A stretch of DNA of 64,000 bases from Calamus simplicifolius (Eukaryota; Streptophyta; Magnoliopsida; Arecales; Arecaceae). Below the pieces are notes generated by a model. That model searched no databases. It had not been told where the DNA came from and saw nothing but the letters and a program-made list of their open reading frames with translations. Every line of letters begins with the position of its first letter. Position 1 is the first letter of the stretch. The stretch spans positions 452,076-516,075 of the forward strand of contig UESW01004565.1 in assembly GCA_900491605.1 (NCBI GenBank), written 5' to 3'. Both the position numbers and the translations under genes were made by a program. Of this stretch, positions 33,036 to 44,730 are shown one piece after another.

Positions 33036-34465
33036 ATGGCAGCTCAAGCTGGATCTTCATTTGCTGAAGGTCATTCTACAAATAGACCTCCTTTATTTAA
33101 TGGTTCCAACTATTCATATTGGAAAGCAAGAATGAGAATATTCATTCAAGCTTTAGATTATGAATTTGGAGTGTAATAATTAATGGACCTAGCACACCCA
33201 CACACTTAGTTGATGGTTCTATAGTTCCTAAGCCCGAAAGGGATTGGAATGAAATGATAGGAAAATGGCTCAGCTCAATGCTAAGGCCATGAATGTTTTA
33301 TATTGTTCTTTAGATGCTAATGAATTTAATCGAATTTCTACATGTAATTCCGCAAAATTTGGGATAGATTAGAAGTTACCCATGAGGGTACTAATCAAGT
33401 TAAAGAATCTAAGATTAATATTCTTGTTCATAAATATGAATTATTTAGCATGGAACAAACTGAAACTATAACATGCATGTATACTAGATTTACTGATATT
33501 GTAAATGGTTTAAAAGTCTTGGCAAGACCTATACTAATCTGAATTGGTTCGCAAAATTCTTAGGTCACTTCCAAGATCATGGGAAGCAAAGGTGACAGCA
33601 ATCCAAGAAGCCAAGGACCTCAACACTTACCTTTGGAGGAGCTACTTGGATCACTAATGACCCATGAGTTGACCATGAAGCAACATATAGAGGAAGATGT
33701 CAAGAAGAAGACTATTGCCTTAAGGCTGCAGAAAGTGAGAAAAGCAGCAGTGATGATGAAGATGATGATGAGACAGCTCTTCTTGCTAGAAAGTTTAAAA
33801 ATTCATGAAAAAGAAGACCCTTTCCACAAGAAGAAATTGGAACAAAAATGGAAGGAGAAAAAGAAAAAGAAAGGACAAGGACAAAGAGAAAGACCCCTTG
33901 ATATGCTATGAATGTAAGAAACCGGGGCATTTTAGATATGATTGTCCTCAATTGAAGAAAGCCTACAAGAAGAAGAAGAAGGCTTATGCAACATGGAGTG
34001 ACAGCGATGAATCCTCTTCCGAGGAAAAAAAGGAAGTTGCAAACATTTGCTTTATGGCAAACGACGACGATGAGGTAAGTTCTGAAAATGATTTACTTTT
34101 GATGAATTATTTGAAGCTTTAATGAATTAGTTGATGATTTTAAAATTTTGAAAAAGAAAACAAATCTTGAAAATGAAAAATTAAATCTTATTAAAGAAAA
34201 AGATAAACTAAATGAAGTTGAAAAACTAAAATCTGAAAATGAAAATTTGAAAAAGAAAAGAATCAATTTCAATGAAAATGATAATTAAAGAAGGAAGTTG
34301 ATAAATATAAAAATATAGTTGATAAATTTACATATAGTTCTGAAAAACTTAATTTATTATTGAGTAATCAAAGAGCTGTATTTGATAAGGCTGGATTAGG
34401 ATATAGACCTAACAAGAAACAAAAATTGTTAAAAATTTCTTTAGAAAAGAACAAATAAAATGATT
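33036..34465 (+). pseudogene. Sirevirus gag (broken)
   Basis: The ATG at 33036 opens MAAQAGSSFAEGHSTNRP, then PPLFNGSNYSYWKARMRIFI, the DUF4219/UBN2 start of plant Copia gag. Frameshifts follow at about 33175 and later. The zinc knuckle CYECKKPGHFRYDC is at 33904-33945 in a lysine-rich context, followed by an acidic SDSDESSSEEKKE and lysine/asparagine-rich coil sequence. Gag forms the particle and binds genomic RNA. At least four indels or stops separate its parts. Confidence 0.88.
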
Positions 34466-34669
34466 TTATGTTATTGCTGTAACAAGAAAGGCATAAATCC
34501 TATGAATGTAATTTAGAAAAAGTAACAAGAATTTAAATATAAAAGGAAAGAAAATATGGGTTCCAAAAGGAACAATCTTTATTGCTACTAACCATGAAGG
34601 ACCCAAGAAAGCTTGGGTACCTAAACATAAAGTTTGATCATTTGCAGGAGTGTCTTGCGGCCAAAAGAT

Positions 34670-37600
34670 CAAAGCGAAAGTGGTATCTTGATAGTGGCTG
34701 CTCAAGACACATGACGGGTGACAAGGATCAATTCATCACCCTTGAAGAAAAAGGAGGAGTTGTTACGTTTGGTGATAATGGCAAAGGCCAATTATGGGTT
34801 TGGTAAAATTCAATAACTCCCTCCACTTTTATTGAAAATGTTTTTATGTAATGGTTTAAAGCATAATTTAATTAGTATTAGCCAATTGTGTGATAAAGGT
34901 TTTAAAGTATCATTTGAAGCTTCTATCTGCACTGTTTCTAATCCCATTGATAATAGCATTGTATTTACTGGAATAGAAATGGCAATGTATACTTGATTGA
35001 TTTAGACAATTTGTCTACTAGTAATCATTGCTTAGTTGCTGATAATGCTAATATGAATGAGATTGGATGGTTATGGCATCGTAGATTAGGTCATGCAAGC
35101 ACACACCTAATTTCAAAATTAATTAGAATGGATTTAGTTAAAGGACTTCCAAACTAGATTTTGAAAATAACAAAATTTGTGATGCATGTCAATTTGGAAA
35201 ACAAACTAGAAACTCTTTCAAATCTAAAAATATTGTTTCCACTTCTAGGCCACTTGAGCTACTTCACATGGACCTTTTTGGACCTACTAGAACCACAAGT
35301 CTAGGAGGAAAGAAATATGGTCTTGTGATTGTAGATGATTATTCTAGATACACTTGGGTATTGTTTTTAGCTCATAAGGATGAGACTTTCTCATATTTTG
35401 AAATTCTTCAAGAAAGTCACAAATGAGAAAAATAACACCATAGTGTCTCTTAGAAGTGATCATGGCACTGAATTTGAAAATCATTATTTAAAAATTTTTG
35501 CATGAAAATGGCATTCATCATAATTTTTCTGCACCTAGAACACCACAACAAAATGGAGTTGTAGAAAGAAAAATAGAACTTTAGAAGACATGGCCCGTAC
35601 CATGCTATGTGAAAGCAACCTACCAAAATACTTTTGGGCGGAAGCTATAACACGGCATGTTACATTCTTAATAGAGCTTTAATTAGGCCAATCTTAAGAA
35701 AACTCCTTATGAACTATGGAATAATAGAAAACCAAACATTAGTTATTTTCATGCATTTGGTTGTAAATGTTTCATTCATAATAATGGTAAAGATAATCTT
35801 AGGAAAATTTGATGCAAAATCTGATGAAGGCATATTCTTAGGATATTCAACAACTAGTAAAGCCTATAGAGTATTTAACAAGAAAACTTAATTGTAGAAG
35901 AATCTATTCATGTAGTTTTTGATGAATCTTTAGCATCAGTTCAGAAAAGATTGATGATGAGGAAGATACAAATTTTAGAAAGAGATATTGAAAAATTAAA
36001 TATAGATGTATCTTCAGATCATGAACAAGAAGCTAAAGATGATGATTCACCTAGGGTTGATGTTATTGATACTAATCATAATGATAGATCTTCCTAGAGA
36101 TTGGAGATATGCCTATGGTCATCCAAAGGAATTGATTATAGGTGATCCATCTCAAGGAGTAAGAACTAGATCATCAATGAGAAATATCAATAATCATCTT
36201 GCATTTGTATCTCAAATTGAACCTAAAACTATTGAAGAAGCTGAAAAAGATAAATTGGATGTTAGCTATGCAAGAAGAATTAAATCAATTTACTAGGAAT
36301 AATGTATGGACCTTAGTAGATAGACCTAAAGATCATTCTGTTATAGGATCAAAATGGGTATTTAGAAATAAATTAGATGAAAATGGCATAGTAATTAGAA
36401 ACAAAGCTAGATTAGTTGCAAAAGGATATAATCAAGAAGAAGGAATTGATTTTGATGAAACTTTTGCACCTGTAGCTAGATTAGAAGCAATTAGATTATT
36501 ACTTGCATTTGCATGTCATATGAATATCAATTTATTTCAAATGGATGTTAAAAGTGCATTTTTAAATGGATTTATAAATGAGAAGTTTTTGTGAACAACC
36601 ACCTGGTTTTGAAGATCATGAATTTTCAAATCATGTTTTTAAATTGCACAAAGCACTATATGGTTTAAAACAAGCACCTAGAGCTTGGTATGATAGATTA
36701 AGTAAATTTCTAATTGAAAATGATTTTACTAGAGGAAATGTAGATAAAACTATTTTTGAAAAGAAAAGATAAAGATTTATTAGTAGTACAAATATATGTT
36801 GATGATATTGTATTCGGTGCTACTAACAATCTTTTATGTCAAGAATTTGCTAAGTTAATGCAGGGTGAATTTGAGATGAGCATGATGGGAGAACTCAACT
36901 TCTTCCTAGGACTTCAAATCAAGCAAAGCAAAGAGGGATTTTCATCAACCAAACAAAGTACACAAAAGAACTTCTCAAGAAGTTTGGAATGGAATCAATC
37001 AAACCCCTTGGAACACCTATGAGTCCTTCATGCAAATTAGACAAAGATGAAGATGGTAAGAAAGTTGATCAAAAATATATAGAGGTATGATCGGATCTCT
37101 ACTTTACTTAACTGCAAGTAGACCAGATATCATGTTTGCTGTTTGTCTATGTGCTAGATTTCAATCAGAACCTAAAGAATCTCACTTAATTGCTGTAAAA
37201 AGAATAAGATATCTAAGTGGAACTAAAAATGTAGGATTATGGTATTCTAGAGACTCAACACTTAAACTTAATTGCATATTCTGATTCTGATTATGCTGGA
37301 TGTAAATTAGATAGAAAAAGTACAAGTGGTGCATGTCAATTTTTAGGAAGTAACTTAATCTCTTGGTTTAGCAAAAAGCAAAATTCGGTTGCATTATCTA
37401 CTGCTGAAGCAGAATATGTTGCAGCTGGAAGTTGCTGTGCTCAAATCCTTTGGATTAAGCGACAACTTGAAGATTATGGCATAACACTTGATAAAACTCC
37501 TATTAGATGTGATAATACAAGTGCAATAAATTTAACTAAAAATCCAATTCAACATTCAAGAACTAAACACATTGAAATTAGATATCACTTTATAAGAGAA

Positions 37601-37735
37601 CATGTAGCTAATAATGAAATTTGTCTTGATTATGTTAATACTGAAGAACAATTAGCTGATATTTACAAAACCTTGAGTGAAGAGAGATTTTGTTATCTTA
37701 GAGGAGAATTAGGGATTTGTGATCCTTTGGAATGA
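34670..37735 (+). pseudogene. Sirevirus pol: protease, integrase, RT, RNase H (broken)
   Basis: Domains in order: protease WYLDSGCSRHMTG (34681 on; catalytic DSG), GAG-pre-integrase WLWHRRLGHAS (about 35070), integrase core DLFGPTRTTSLGGKKYG with VDDYSRYTW (35270-35355), SDHGTEFEN (near 35455), PQQNGVVER (near 35545) and tail GYSTTSKAYRVFN (35841). RT runs from NVWTLVDRPKDHSVIGSKW (36300) through DVKSAFLNG and KALYGLKQAPRAWYDR to the catalytic YVDD (36795-36806). RNase H covers SDYAGCKLDRKSTSGA (37288) to the stop at 37735. Long stretches are intact, but at least eight frameshifts prevent a full protein. Confidence 0.92.
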
Positions 37736-37919
37736 TTTTGAAACCCTTAAGGAATGATTATCTAGATTTCATTAATTTCTTGAAATTCCTTTCATGATTT
37801 TAAGGACAATTTATCTAGACATTTGAGCAATTTGATTCTCCACATTCCAAAGATTTTATCAAAAATTTATTGATTTTATTGACAAGTTTCGGATGTTTGA
37901 AACTCTCTTATTTTTTCTG

Positions 37920-38130
37920 AAACTGTCAGTGGAGTCGACACCTTAATTTGGAGTCGACACCTTGTCTGTGTCGCTCTCGGTCTGTGACCTTGGAGCCGAC
38001 ACCCGCTTAAGTGGAGCCGACTCCAGTTCGGGCGCTAACTGTGTTAGCGACTTGGAGTCGACACCCGACTTTGCGGGAGTCGACACCTGGTGGCCCCAAA
38101 TTGATTTATTAGGGCAGAGTCGACACCTTC
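37920..38130 (+). repeat. GGAGTCGACACC-type motif cluster before ORF3
   Basis: Seven copies of GGAGTCGACACC / GGAGCCGAC(A/T)CC in about 200 bp between the end of pol and the third ORF, the same motif family as in the LTRs. Confidence 0.85.
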
Positions 38131-38220
38131 TCATTCCTTATCATCTCCAAACCTCTTCCAAAACTCTCAAAGCCTCCAAAACCAAATATTCCTCAAATCA
38201 ACCATTCCCTAAGGATTCCT

Positions 38221-39580
38221 ATGGCACCTAAGCGTAGGGGATCGGTCTTTGGAGCTCCCGTGGCTACAAGGAAGCGCGACGCCCTGTCCGTGAACCTCTC
38301 CGAGCGATGATTCTTCTTCAACGCACTCGATAATCCTAGCCCCTCCTCTCCACAAGGTAGATACCCTAGCTGGGAGTCATAACCATGGGTAAGGAAGGTA
38401 GATTTTGATTTCTTTGAAGCCGAGGTTTTGCAATTGGAGACAAATCAAGGAACTTGGTTGGGATAAGGTATGTTCTTAGATGTTCCTACTTATCCGCTTT
38501 AAAGGAATTTTACTTCAATTTATCAAGAGGAGATGGTGGTTTAGTGAGTTGGTAAGAGGAAAGAGAATTCATCTCACTTCCAATTTTAGGAAATCTTTAG
38601 AAATTCCTGTTGTAGGGATATTGCACAGTCAGTGAGAGCAGAGCTTATCAAGGATGTTAGGAAGAGATTTACTGAATTTGAGAAATTAGGGCAAATCAGT
38701 TGCCCTTGAACTTAGACTGTTGCATAACATATGTGGTAGGATCTTATTTCCCAAGACTGGACGATTTTGAGTATGTCTCAGAGCGAGACATTGTTTAATG
38801 GACAGTATTTGACGGGTCAGCCAATCAATTTAGCTGGATGATGATTTGGTATATGGCTGAGGCCGAAGGCAAGAGGAGATCTTCATTGCCTTATGGGATG
38901 GTCCTAACCATGGCATTTAGAAGTCAAGGAGTTGTTATTCTGAGAATGAACCTTCGAAGAACCTTAGACACACTGATTATTACAGCTTGGCTACTGTGCA
39001 TAGAATGGGATTTGTGAAAGTGGATGGTAGATGGGAAAGAAAAGGTCATCTGGATGAGAGAGGCTGATATTGGAGCACTGCACCTTCTGAGGCAGGTCCA
39101 TCATTGAGGCATCCTTCACCCTAGCAGATCATCACCACCACCCACCTACTCCTCCCTGCATCTGTACCAGTGTATGTTCCTTCTGTTGGTTTTTCTGATG
39201 TTCAGTGGAGCAACTTAAAGGTTATTTGCTACTCAAAAGAAGAATAAAGACTGAGTTAGATAGCAGTTTTATGAACTTAGAGAACTCCTTATTCCTTGGA
39301 TGATCGAATCAGCAAGATTGAGTCCACTCTTAGTTCTTCTGCGGAATCTTTAAAAATGATCTCAAGAATATTTTTGAAGAACTTAAAGATATTGGAGGAG
39401 ATTCAGAAACTTATTCCAATGCAATGCAGAGCTTCAAGATAAAATTATGACTGCATGTACATTTGTTGATAGAAGACTGAAGGATTTGTCCAAACTCAAA
39501 GTGAAGGAATGGAAAAATATTAGAAGAATTGCAAAGACTTTAGAACTCATTTTTGATCATGATGTAATGAAGTTCTTTTG
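38221..39580 (+). pseudogene. Sirevirus third ORF (envelope-position ORF, Transposase_32-like), broken
   Basis: A frame opens at the ATG 38221 (MAPKRRGSVFGAPVATRKR) and stops near 38310. Downstream fragments in shifting frames give VDFDFFEAEVLQLE, LKEFYFNLSRGDGGLVS, VRGKRIHLTSNFRKSLEIP, LPYGMVLTMAF and MGFVKVDGRWERKGHLDE. This layout (FY-N-L, VRGK.I.L, LPYG..LT, G.W) matches the 'putative plant transposon protein' domain often found in retroelements. Sireviruses commonly carry an extra ORF here, sometimes called env-like; no signal peptide or membrane span was seen. Confidence 0.6.
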
Positions 39581-40103
39581 ATGTTATTTGATATTTAGTT
39601 TAGTTTGAAATTTTGATGTAATGAAGTCTTTTATGTAAATGCTTGACTTTTGAAGTATGTAATGAACTTTTTGATACTTAATGAATATCATTTGATCTTT
39701 GAAGCATCTCTTAATTTTGTCATTTAATTTGAAACTTCTTAACCTTTTTGTTGATTACAAAAAAGGGGGAGAAGTATTTGATATATGTATATGCATTAAA
39801 AGGAAGAAGCTTAATTGACTTAAATTGATAATTTATATGTACATTAAAAGGAAGAAACTTAATTGACTTAGTTTGATATGACAGTTTAATTGGTATCAAA
39901 CATTAAACACATATGTAATTGATAGTTGTATATGCGTTTATTGTTAAAGGGAAGAAAAGATGTTAAATAAGTATCATAGGGGGAGCTACTTCATTCAGGG
40001 GGAGCTTACCTATGAAAACTAAATATTTGAAAATTTGATTTGAAATTTTATTGTTTAATCATGCATATACTCAATGTTTTTATAATCATCAAAAAGGGGA
40101 GAT
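39581..40103 (+). other. Sirevirus 3' non-coding region with multiple polypurine tracts
   Basis: Polypurine tracts AAAAAAGGGGGAGAAG (about 39759-39774), ATAGGGGGAGC (about 39977), CAGGGGGAGC (about 39998) and AAAAAGGGGAGA (40091-40102, immediately before the 3' LTR). The last should prime plus-strand synthesis. Repeated tracts are a reported Sirevirus trait. Confidence 0.8.
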
Positions 40104-41646
40104 TGTTGACCCAATTATTGATTTTGATGATTAATAAAAGACTTGAGTATATTCACTATGTTTCTAATAGATTTATAAGTGTTTCAGGGATTAAAAATGT
40201 TTAATCAATCAAAAGAATAAAGAATAAGTTTTGAATCAAAATTTAAAGGAATTTTTCAAAGTTCAGAACTTAGAGTCGACACCCAAATAGTCAGGAGCCG
40301 ACCCCAAGGCGTATCAGAAGATTTCTGGATTTTTGGCACGGTCCGGACACCCAGAGTTTCGGAGCCGACTCCAACCTGAGATAGAGAAGTGTATTCTGTT
40401 TTAGTTTCCAGCCACACCTAGAATTCGGGAGCCGACACTTAAGAGTTTGGGAGCCGACACCTGAGTTTCTGGAGCGACTCTAATGAGAACAGAGAACGTG
40501 TTTTTATGGACATTTTTGGAGCCGACACTCTTGGATTCAAGCCGACTCCCGAAAGCGACGAGCCGACACTTAACTTTCTCGGAGCCGACTCCTCAACAAC
40601 TTTTTATTTGTTATTTTTGGACACCCGATCTGGAGCCGACACCTGAAAAGTTGGAGCCGACTCCAACCTGTCAGGAATGGATTTTTAATTGTCAGAACGA
40701 ACTCCAACGGTAATATTTTTTTACCTAATCTCTAATAGCTATTTTTTTTGTGTAGAAGTATCCAAGCATCTCATAACGGCTATATTTTCCACCTAAACTT
40801 GGATTAAGAGATCTATAAAAAAGGAAATCGTCCGTTTGAAAAAGAAGAGAACAGAGAGAAAGAGACTGAAAAAATCCAAAAAATCTTAAGAGAAAAATCA
40901 AAGAGGAAAAGGCTCAAAGCTCAAATCCATCAATCACAGAAAGTTCAAAGAGAAATCCACAAGCTTCTCAAGATCAAATCAAGAAGATTTTCAATGTTAG
41001 AAGAAAGAAAGCAAAAGCCCCAAATCCTCAACTTCTCAACTGCAACTTTCAGTGAAGAATCTGAGCTGAGGCCCTGATTCAATCTTTCAAAGGAGAAAAG
41101 GAAAAGAAGAAAAGCTTGCTTTCAAAACGCTTCATTCAGGCTTTTCTATCCTTGTTTATTTATTTGCATATTTGCTCATTTAAGGAGCTATTTTGTATTC
41201 TAAAACTCTATTTTCATTTGAGTCTGCTAATTCAATCAGGGGATTGAATAGTGGAGGTAGTATACCTCGGAACAAGCTAAGGATAGCTTGTGTTTGGGTT
41301 TTGTGCTGGTGAGCCCGGTAAAACCAGCTGGGTTCGTTGTGATCCCGGGGAAACAACAAGTTTTGAGTTGTGATCTTGTAAAACAACTCGGCTGTAATCA
41401 AGTGGATTATAGTGTGGACCCAAGTGCTACTTGGGAGTGGACGTAGGTGTTGGATACACCGAACCACTATAAAATCTTTGTGTTTGCCGTGCTTTGTCTC
41501 TCTCACTCTCTTTCTATCTCTTATTTGTGCTTAGCATTTATCTTGCACTCAATCTCTTTTATTTCAAAGCACATAGTTTTAAAGAGCTATTTTTTTTAAA
41601 GAACCCAATTCACCCCCCCTCTCTTAGGTTTCCATCTGGGCCAACA
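40104..41646 (+). repeat. 3' LTR of the Sirevirus element
   Basis: 1543 bp, aligned with 31466-32973. Differences include several small deletions in one or the other copy (for example GGTCCGGACACCC against GGTCCAGAGTCGACACCC), as well as substitutions. Confidence 0.92.
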
Positions 41647-41651
41647 AACTT

Positions 41652-43408
41652 ATTATGATCATCCATTAAATATTCTCCCTCCTATATCAATCACATGTGC
41701 CCAATGGCTAAAACGCTAGATCCTCTCAGACTACATTTCTACCAAGGTCAGAGTCCCTTAGATTGAACATCTACTACTAATAAATAATGGGAAAGGCTCT
41801 AAGACTAGCCTTAGAGCTTGATGCCACATGACCAACAACTTAAAAGAAAAAAAAAAGTAATAAAATAGTCTGCTATTTCCCCATGCAGCCTAGGCCCACA
41901 GCTTGGGAAAAATATAATAGATATATTCCTTCTGTTTAAGTTTTCCTCCGCATCTAGTTGCTTTCTATGTGCACACAGTGTATCATTTCATCAAATTATC
42001 TAGGAAGATTTAAATTTTGCAACCTTCCTTTTTTCAATTAGAATTCTTATAGGTCCAGAACTTTTTCATAGATGTATATACTATTTTTAAAACATATTTT
42101 TCATGGTCCTTTTATTGGGAAATTACAACCCACCATATGCAACAAACGAACATGCATCACACTTGCTGGACTCCAGTGGAGAATACTCAGAGAAATCAAA
42201 TCATGATAATCATGCTCTAAATGACTAGCCATCTCCATTGGAAGCCCACAACAAATGTGCTCCTCAACAAATAGAAACCATTGTTAGAGCAAAACAACAG
42301 GCAACAGCAGAAATGTATTTCGTTTCACAACTTCTTGTGCACTAACACTTATAAAATGGCAAAAGTAAAATCAAAGAAATCGGAATAGGATACTAGTGTG
42401 TGTCTGTGCATGACTCCATTTCCATAATTGAAGAAGATATAAGGTCATCCTTACCTGGAAATATACCAAATCAAAAACAAATAAAATACCAAAGTACCTT
42501 GAATTTAAAGGAACCTTGATCTTTTTCCCTCTTGTTGGCCACCCATAATAGTGGGATCCTCTCCACGGATCATTTGTGACTCGCAAAATCTGTATCAGAA
42601 CTATCAGAGAAGGCTTGCATAAAGTAAAGGCTATTCAACTAAAAGCACGAACTCTGGAAATTTCATGGAACATTAAAAGGAGTGATTAGTTACAGATATT
42701 ATGAAAGAAAGTGTTATAGAATTATTAAATCTTGATGTTTCCAAAATGACCGTGAAGGCAAAGTCAATCCCAATCAATACATAGGGCAGAAGAGTATGTT
42801 ACCGAGCCTTTAACCATCTACCAGTTACATGACAATGACAAAATGAAAAATCATGCTAAAGGCAATGCTAGTCATTTGAGATACATTAAAACAAAAATCA
42901 TACATGACAAACATTTAAAGTTTGTGATACAGTGTAACTGTGAAACCCATCATATATAGTAAGTGTAATAACAATGTCACGTTCTCAACATCAAAATCCA
43001 CAATCACACATGTTGGTGCATGCAGAAATAACCATTAACTAGTACTGATTGATCATAGCATTATCAACACGTCACCAGAGTGATACAATATACATAAGTA
43101 CATTTTAATAAAATCAACATTAATACCAACTAGATGGCATCCAATTATTCCTGGCTCTTTTTGGTTAGGTTCTGGGTTCAGAAAATATGTAGACACATTC
43201 AAGTCAGATCCATTATATGCATTATTATCAATTAGAAAGGACAGAAGATAAAAGACCAAAACGAAATGTAGGCTGGCTTCTTATATAAATTCACTTGCAT
43301 CACCACTTTCCCTATGCTTAAGATCAATTAAAAATATTCATAGATGATAGATAAAGTGGTTGCTAAAAATTAAAAAATAAATTCCATACTGATCTATAGG
43401 GTAATCCA
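41652..43408. other. CACTA-2 interior with one exon-like piece (minus)
   Basis: Mostly intron-like AT-rich DNA. On the minus strand a piece at about 42498-42590, bounded by a CAG and an AAG/GTACTT donor, encodes RVTNDPWRGSHYYGWPTRGK followed by KIKVPLNS. I do not recognise the protein. It lies on the same strand as the ARP5 and PPR pieces and could be another captured exon. Confidence 0.4.
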
Positions 43409-44400
43409 CACTACAAGAGAAGAACAGAATAGCGACGAAACTTAGCGACGGATCTACATTCGTAGCAAATAGCTTCAGAATAGCGACGGATCAGCGAGTA
43501 AAAATAATAAAAAAATTATTATTTTAGCGACGGACAGTTTCCGTCGCTAAAAAAAATTTTAGCATCAAATTAACGAGAGAAAATTTTCATCGCCAATAAT
43601 AGCGACGGAATGTAGCGACGGATCTCCATTCGTAGCAAATAGCTTCGGATCAGCGACGGATCAGTGAGTGAAAATAATAAAAAAATATTATTTTAGCGAC
43701 GAACAATTTCCGTCGCTAACAAAATATTTTAGCATCAAATTAGCGATGGAATATATCCATCGCTAAACTTCGCGACGGATTTTTTCCATCGCTATTTGTT
43801 AGATCAATATTTTATCTCTTCTAGCGACGAAAATTTCTGTTGCTATTTTAGCGACGGAAATATTCCGTCGCTATAATTTTTTAAACTCTTATTTCAAAAT
43901 AGTAGCGACGGAAAAATTCCGTTGCTATATTTTTTAAAAACTAGAACAGTAGCTTCGGAAATTTGCCGTTGCTACGTTTATATTTTTTTAAAATGCATTT
44001 TGAACAGTAGCGACGGAAAACGTTTTCCGTCGCTATGGTTTTTTTTAACTGCATTTTGAACAGTAGCGATGGAAAACGTTTTCCGTCGCTACGGTTTTTT
44101 TTTAAACTGTGTTTTAAATAGTAGCGACGGAAAACGTTTTCCGTCGCTACGATTTTTTTTTAACTGTGTTTTAAATAGTAGCGACGGAAAACATTTTCCG
44201 TCGCTATGGTTTTTTTTTAATTGCGTTTTAAACAGTAGCGACGGAAAATGTTTTCCGTTGCTACGGTTTTTTACCTGTGTTGAACGGTTTTTTTACCTGT
44301 GTTGAACGTAGCGACGGAAAATGTTTTCCGTCGCTACGATTTTTTTTACTTGTGTTTAACAGTAGCGACGGAAAATGTTTTCCGTCGCTACAGTTTTTTT
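43409..44400. repeat. CACTA-3 left subterminal repeat and palindrome array
   Basis: TAGCGACGG and its complement recur throughout. From 44007 to 44391 seven units, mostly 54-58 bp apart, each carry a ~30-bp palindrome with half-site GTAGCGACGGAAAAC (starts 44007, 44063, 44121, 44178, 44235, 44308, 44362). The open frames here are artefacts of the repeat. Confidence 0.9.
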
Positions 44401-44429
44401 ACTCGTTCCGCCCTAAGTTTTCTTATTTT

Positions 44430-44730
44430 TTTTTTTTTCTACCCGCGCGTCCAGAACTCATTCCGCAGGCGGCTAGGGTTTTTTTTTTTTCGTTCTTTCC
44501 CCTCAAACCGCCCTTCCCACCCAGCCCCATTTTCCGCCTCTCTTCCAATCCATTGCGCTCATCTCTCCAATCCTTCTCTTCTCCGCCATGTATCGCACCG
44601 CGGTCATCCTCGCCTCCAAAGCTCGGTGAATAGATCGAATCGGTGGCTCGTCTCCCTCCTTGAGGAAACCCTCAACCCTAGTAGAAGGGTTGAACCTTCC
44701 TCCTTCGGTCTGATCACCGATTCAAGGTTG
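44430..44730 (+). other. Possible captured gene leader in CACTA-3
   Basis: CT-rich, leader-like sequence (CTAGGGTTTTTTT, then TCTCTTCCAATCC) precedes an ATG at 44588 encoding MYRTAVILASKAR and a TGA stop. The start of plant mitochondrial chaperonin CPN60 is remembered as similar (MYR..(S/N)LASKAR). With only 13 codons this is suggestive and no more. A donor-like AAG/GTTGGTAA follows near 44727. Confidence 0.3.

Larger units (their letters stand above)
31466..41646 (+). mobile_element. Sirevirus-type Ty1/copia retrotransposon
   Basis: LTRs at 31466-32973 and 40104-41646 begin TGTTGACCCAATTATT and end TGGGCCAACA. The 5-bp target duplication AACTT is perfect (31461-31465, 41647-41651). The order is LTR, PBS, gag with zinc knuckle, protease, integrase, RT, RNase H, a third ORF, polypurine tracts, LTR. 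The long LTRs, tRNA-Met PBS, extra ORF after pol and several GGGGGAG polypurine tracts ahead of the 3' LTR are hallmarks of Sireviruses. Coding frames are broken mainly by single-base indels. The LTRs differ modestly, so the insertion is younger than Copia-1. Confidence 0.93.

Noticed and set aside
44069..44305. Repetitive frame (SSDGK.FPSL.FFFNCVLN)
   Set aside because: Translation of the palindrome array, not a gene.
43409..44400. CRISPR-like array (regular repeats of ~57 bp)
   Set aside because: Repeats and spacers are both similar between units, the repeat is a palindrome of CACTA subterminal type, and the DNA is plant nuclear with a CACTA TIR and TSD.
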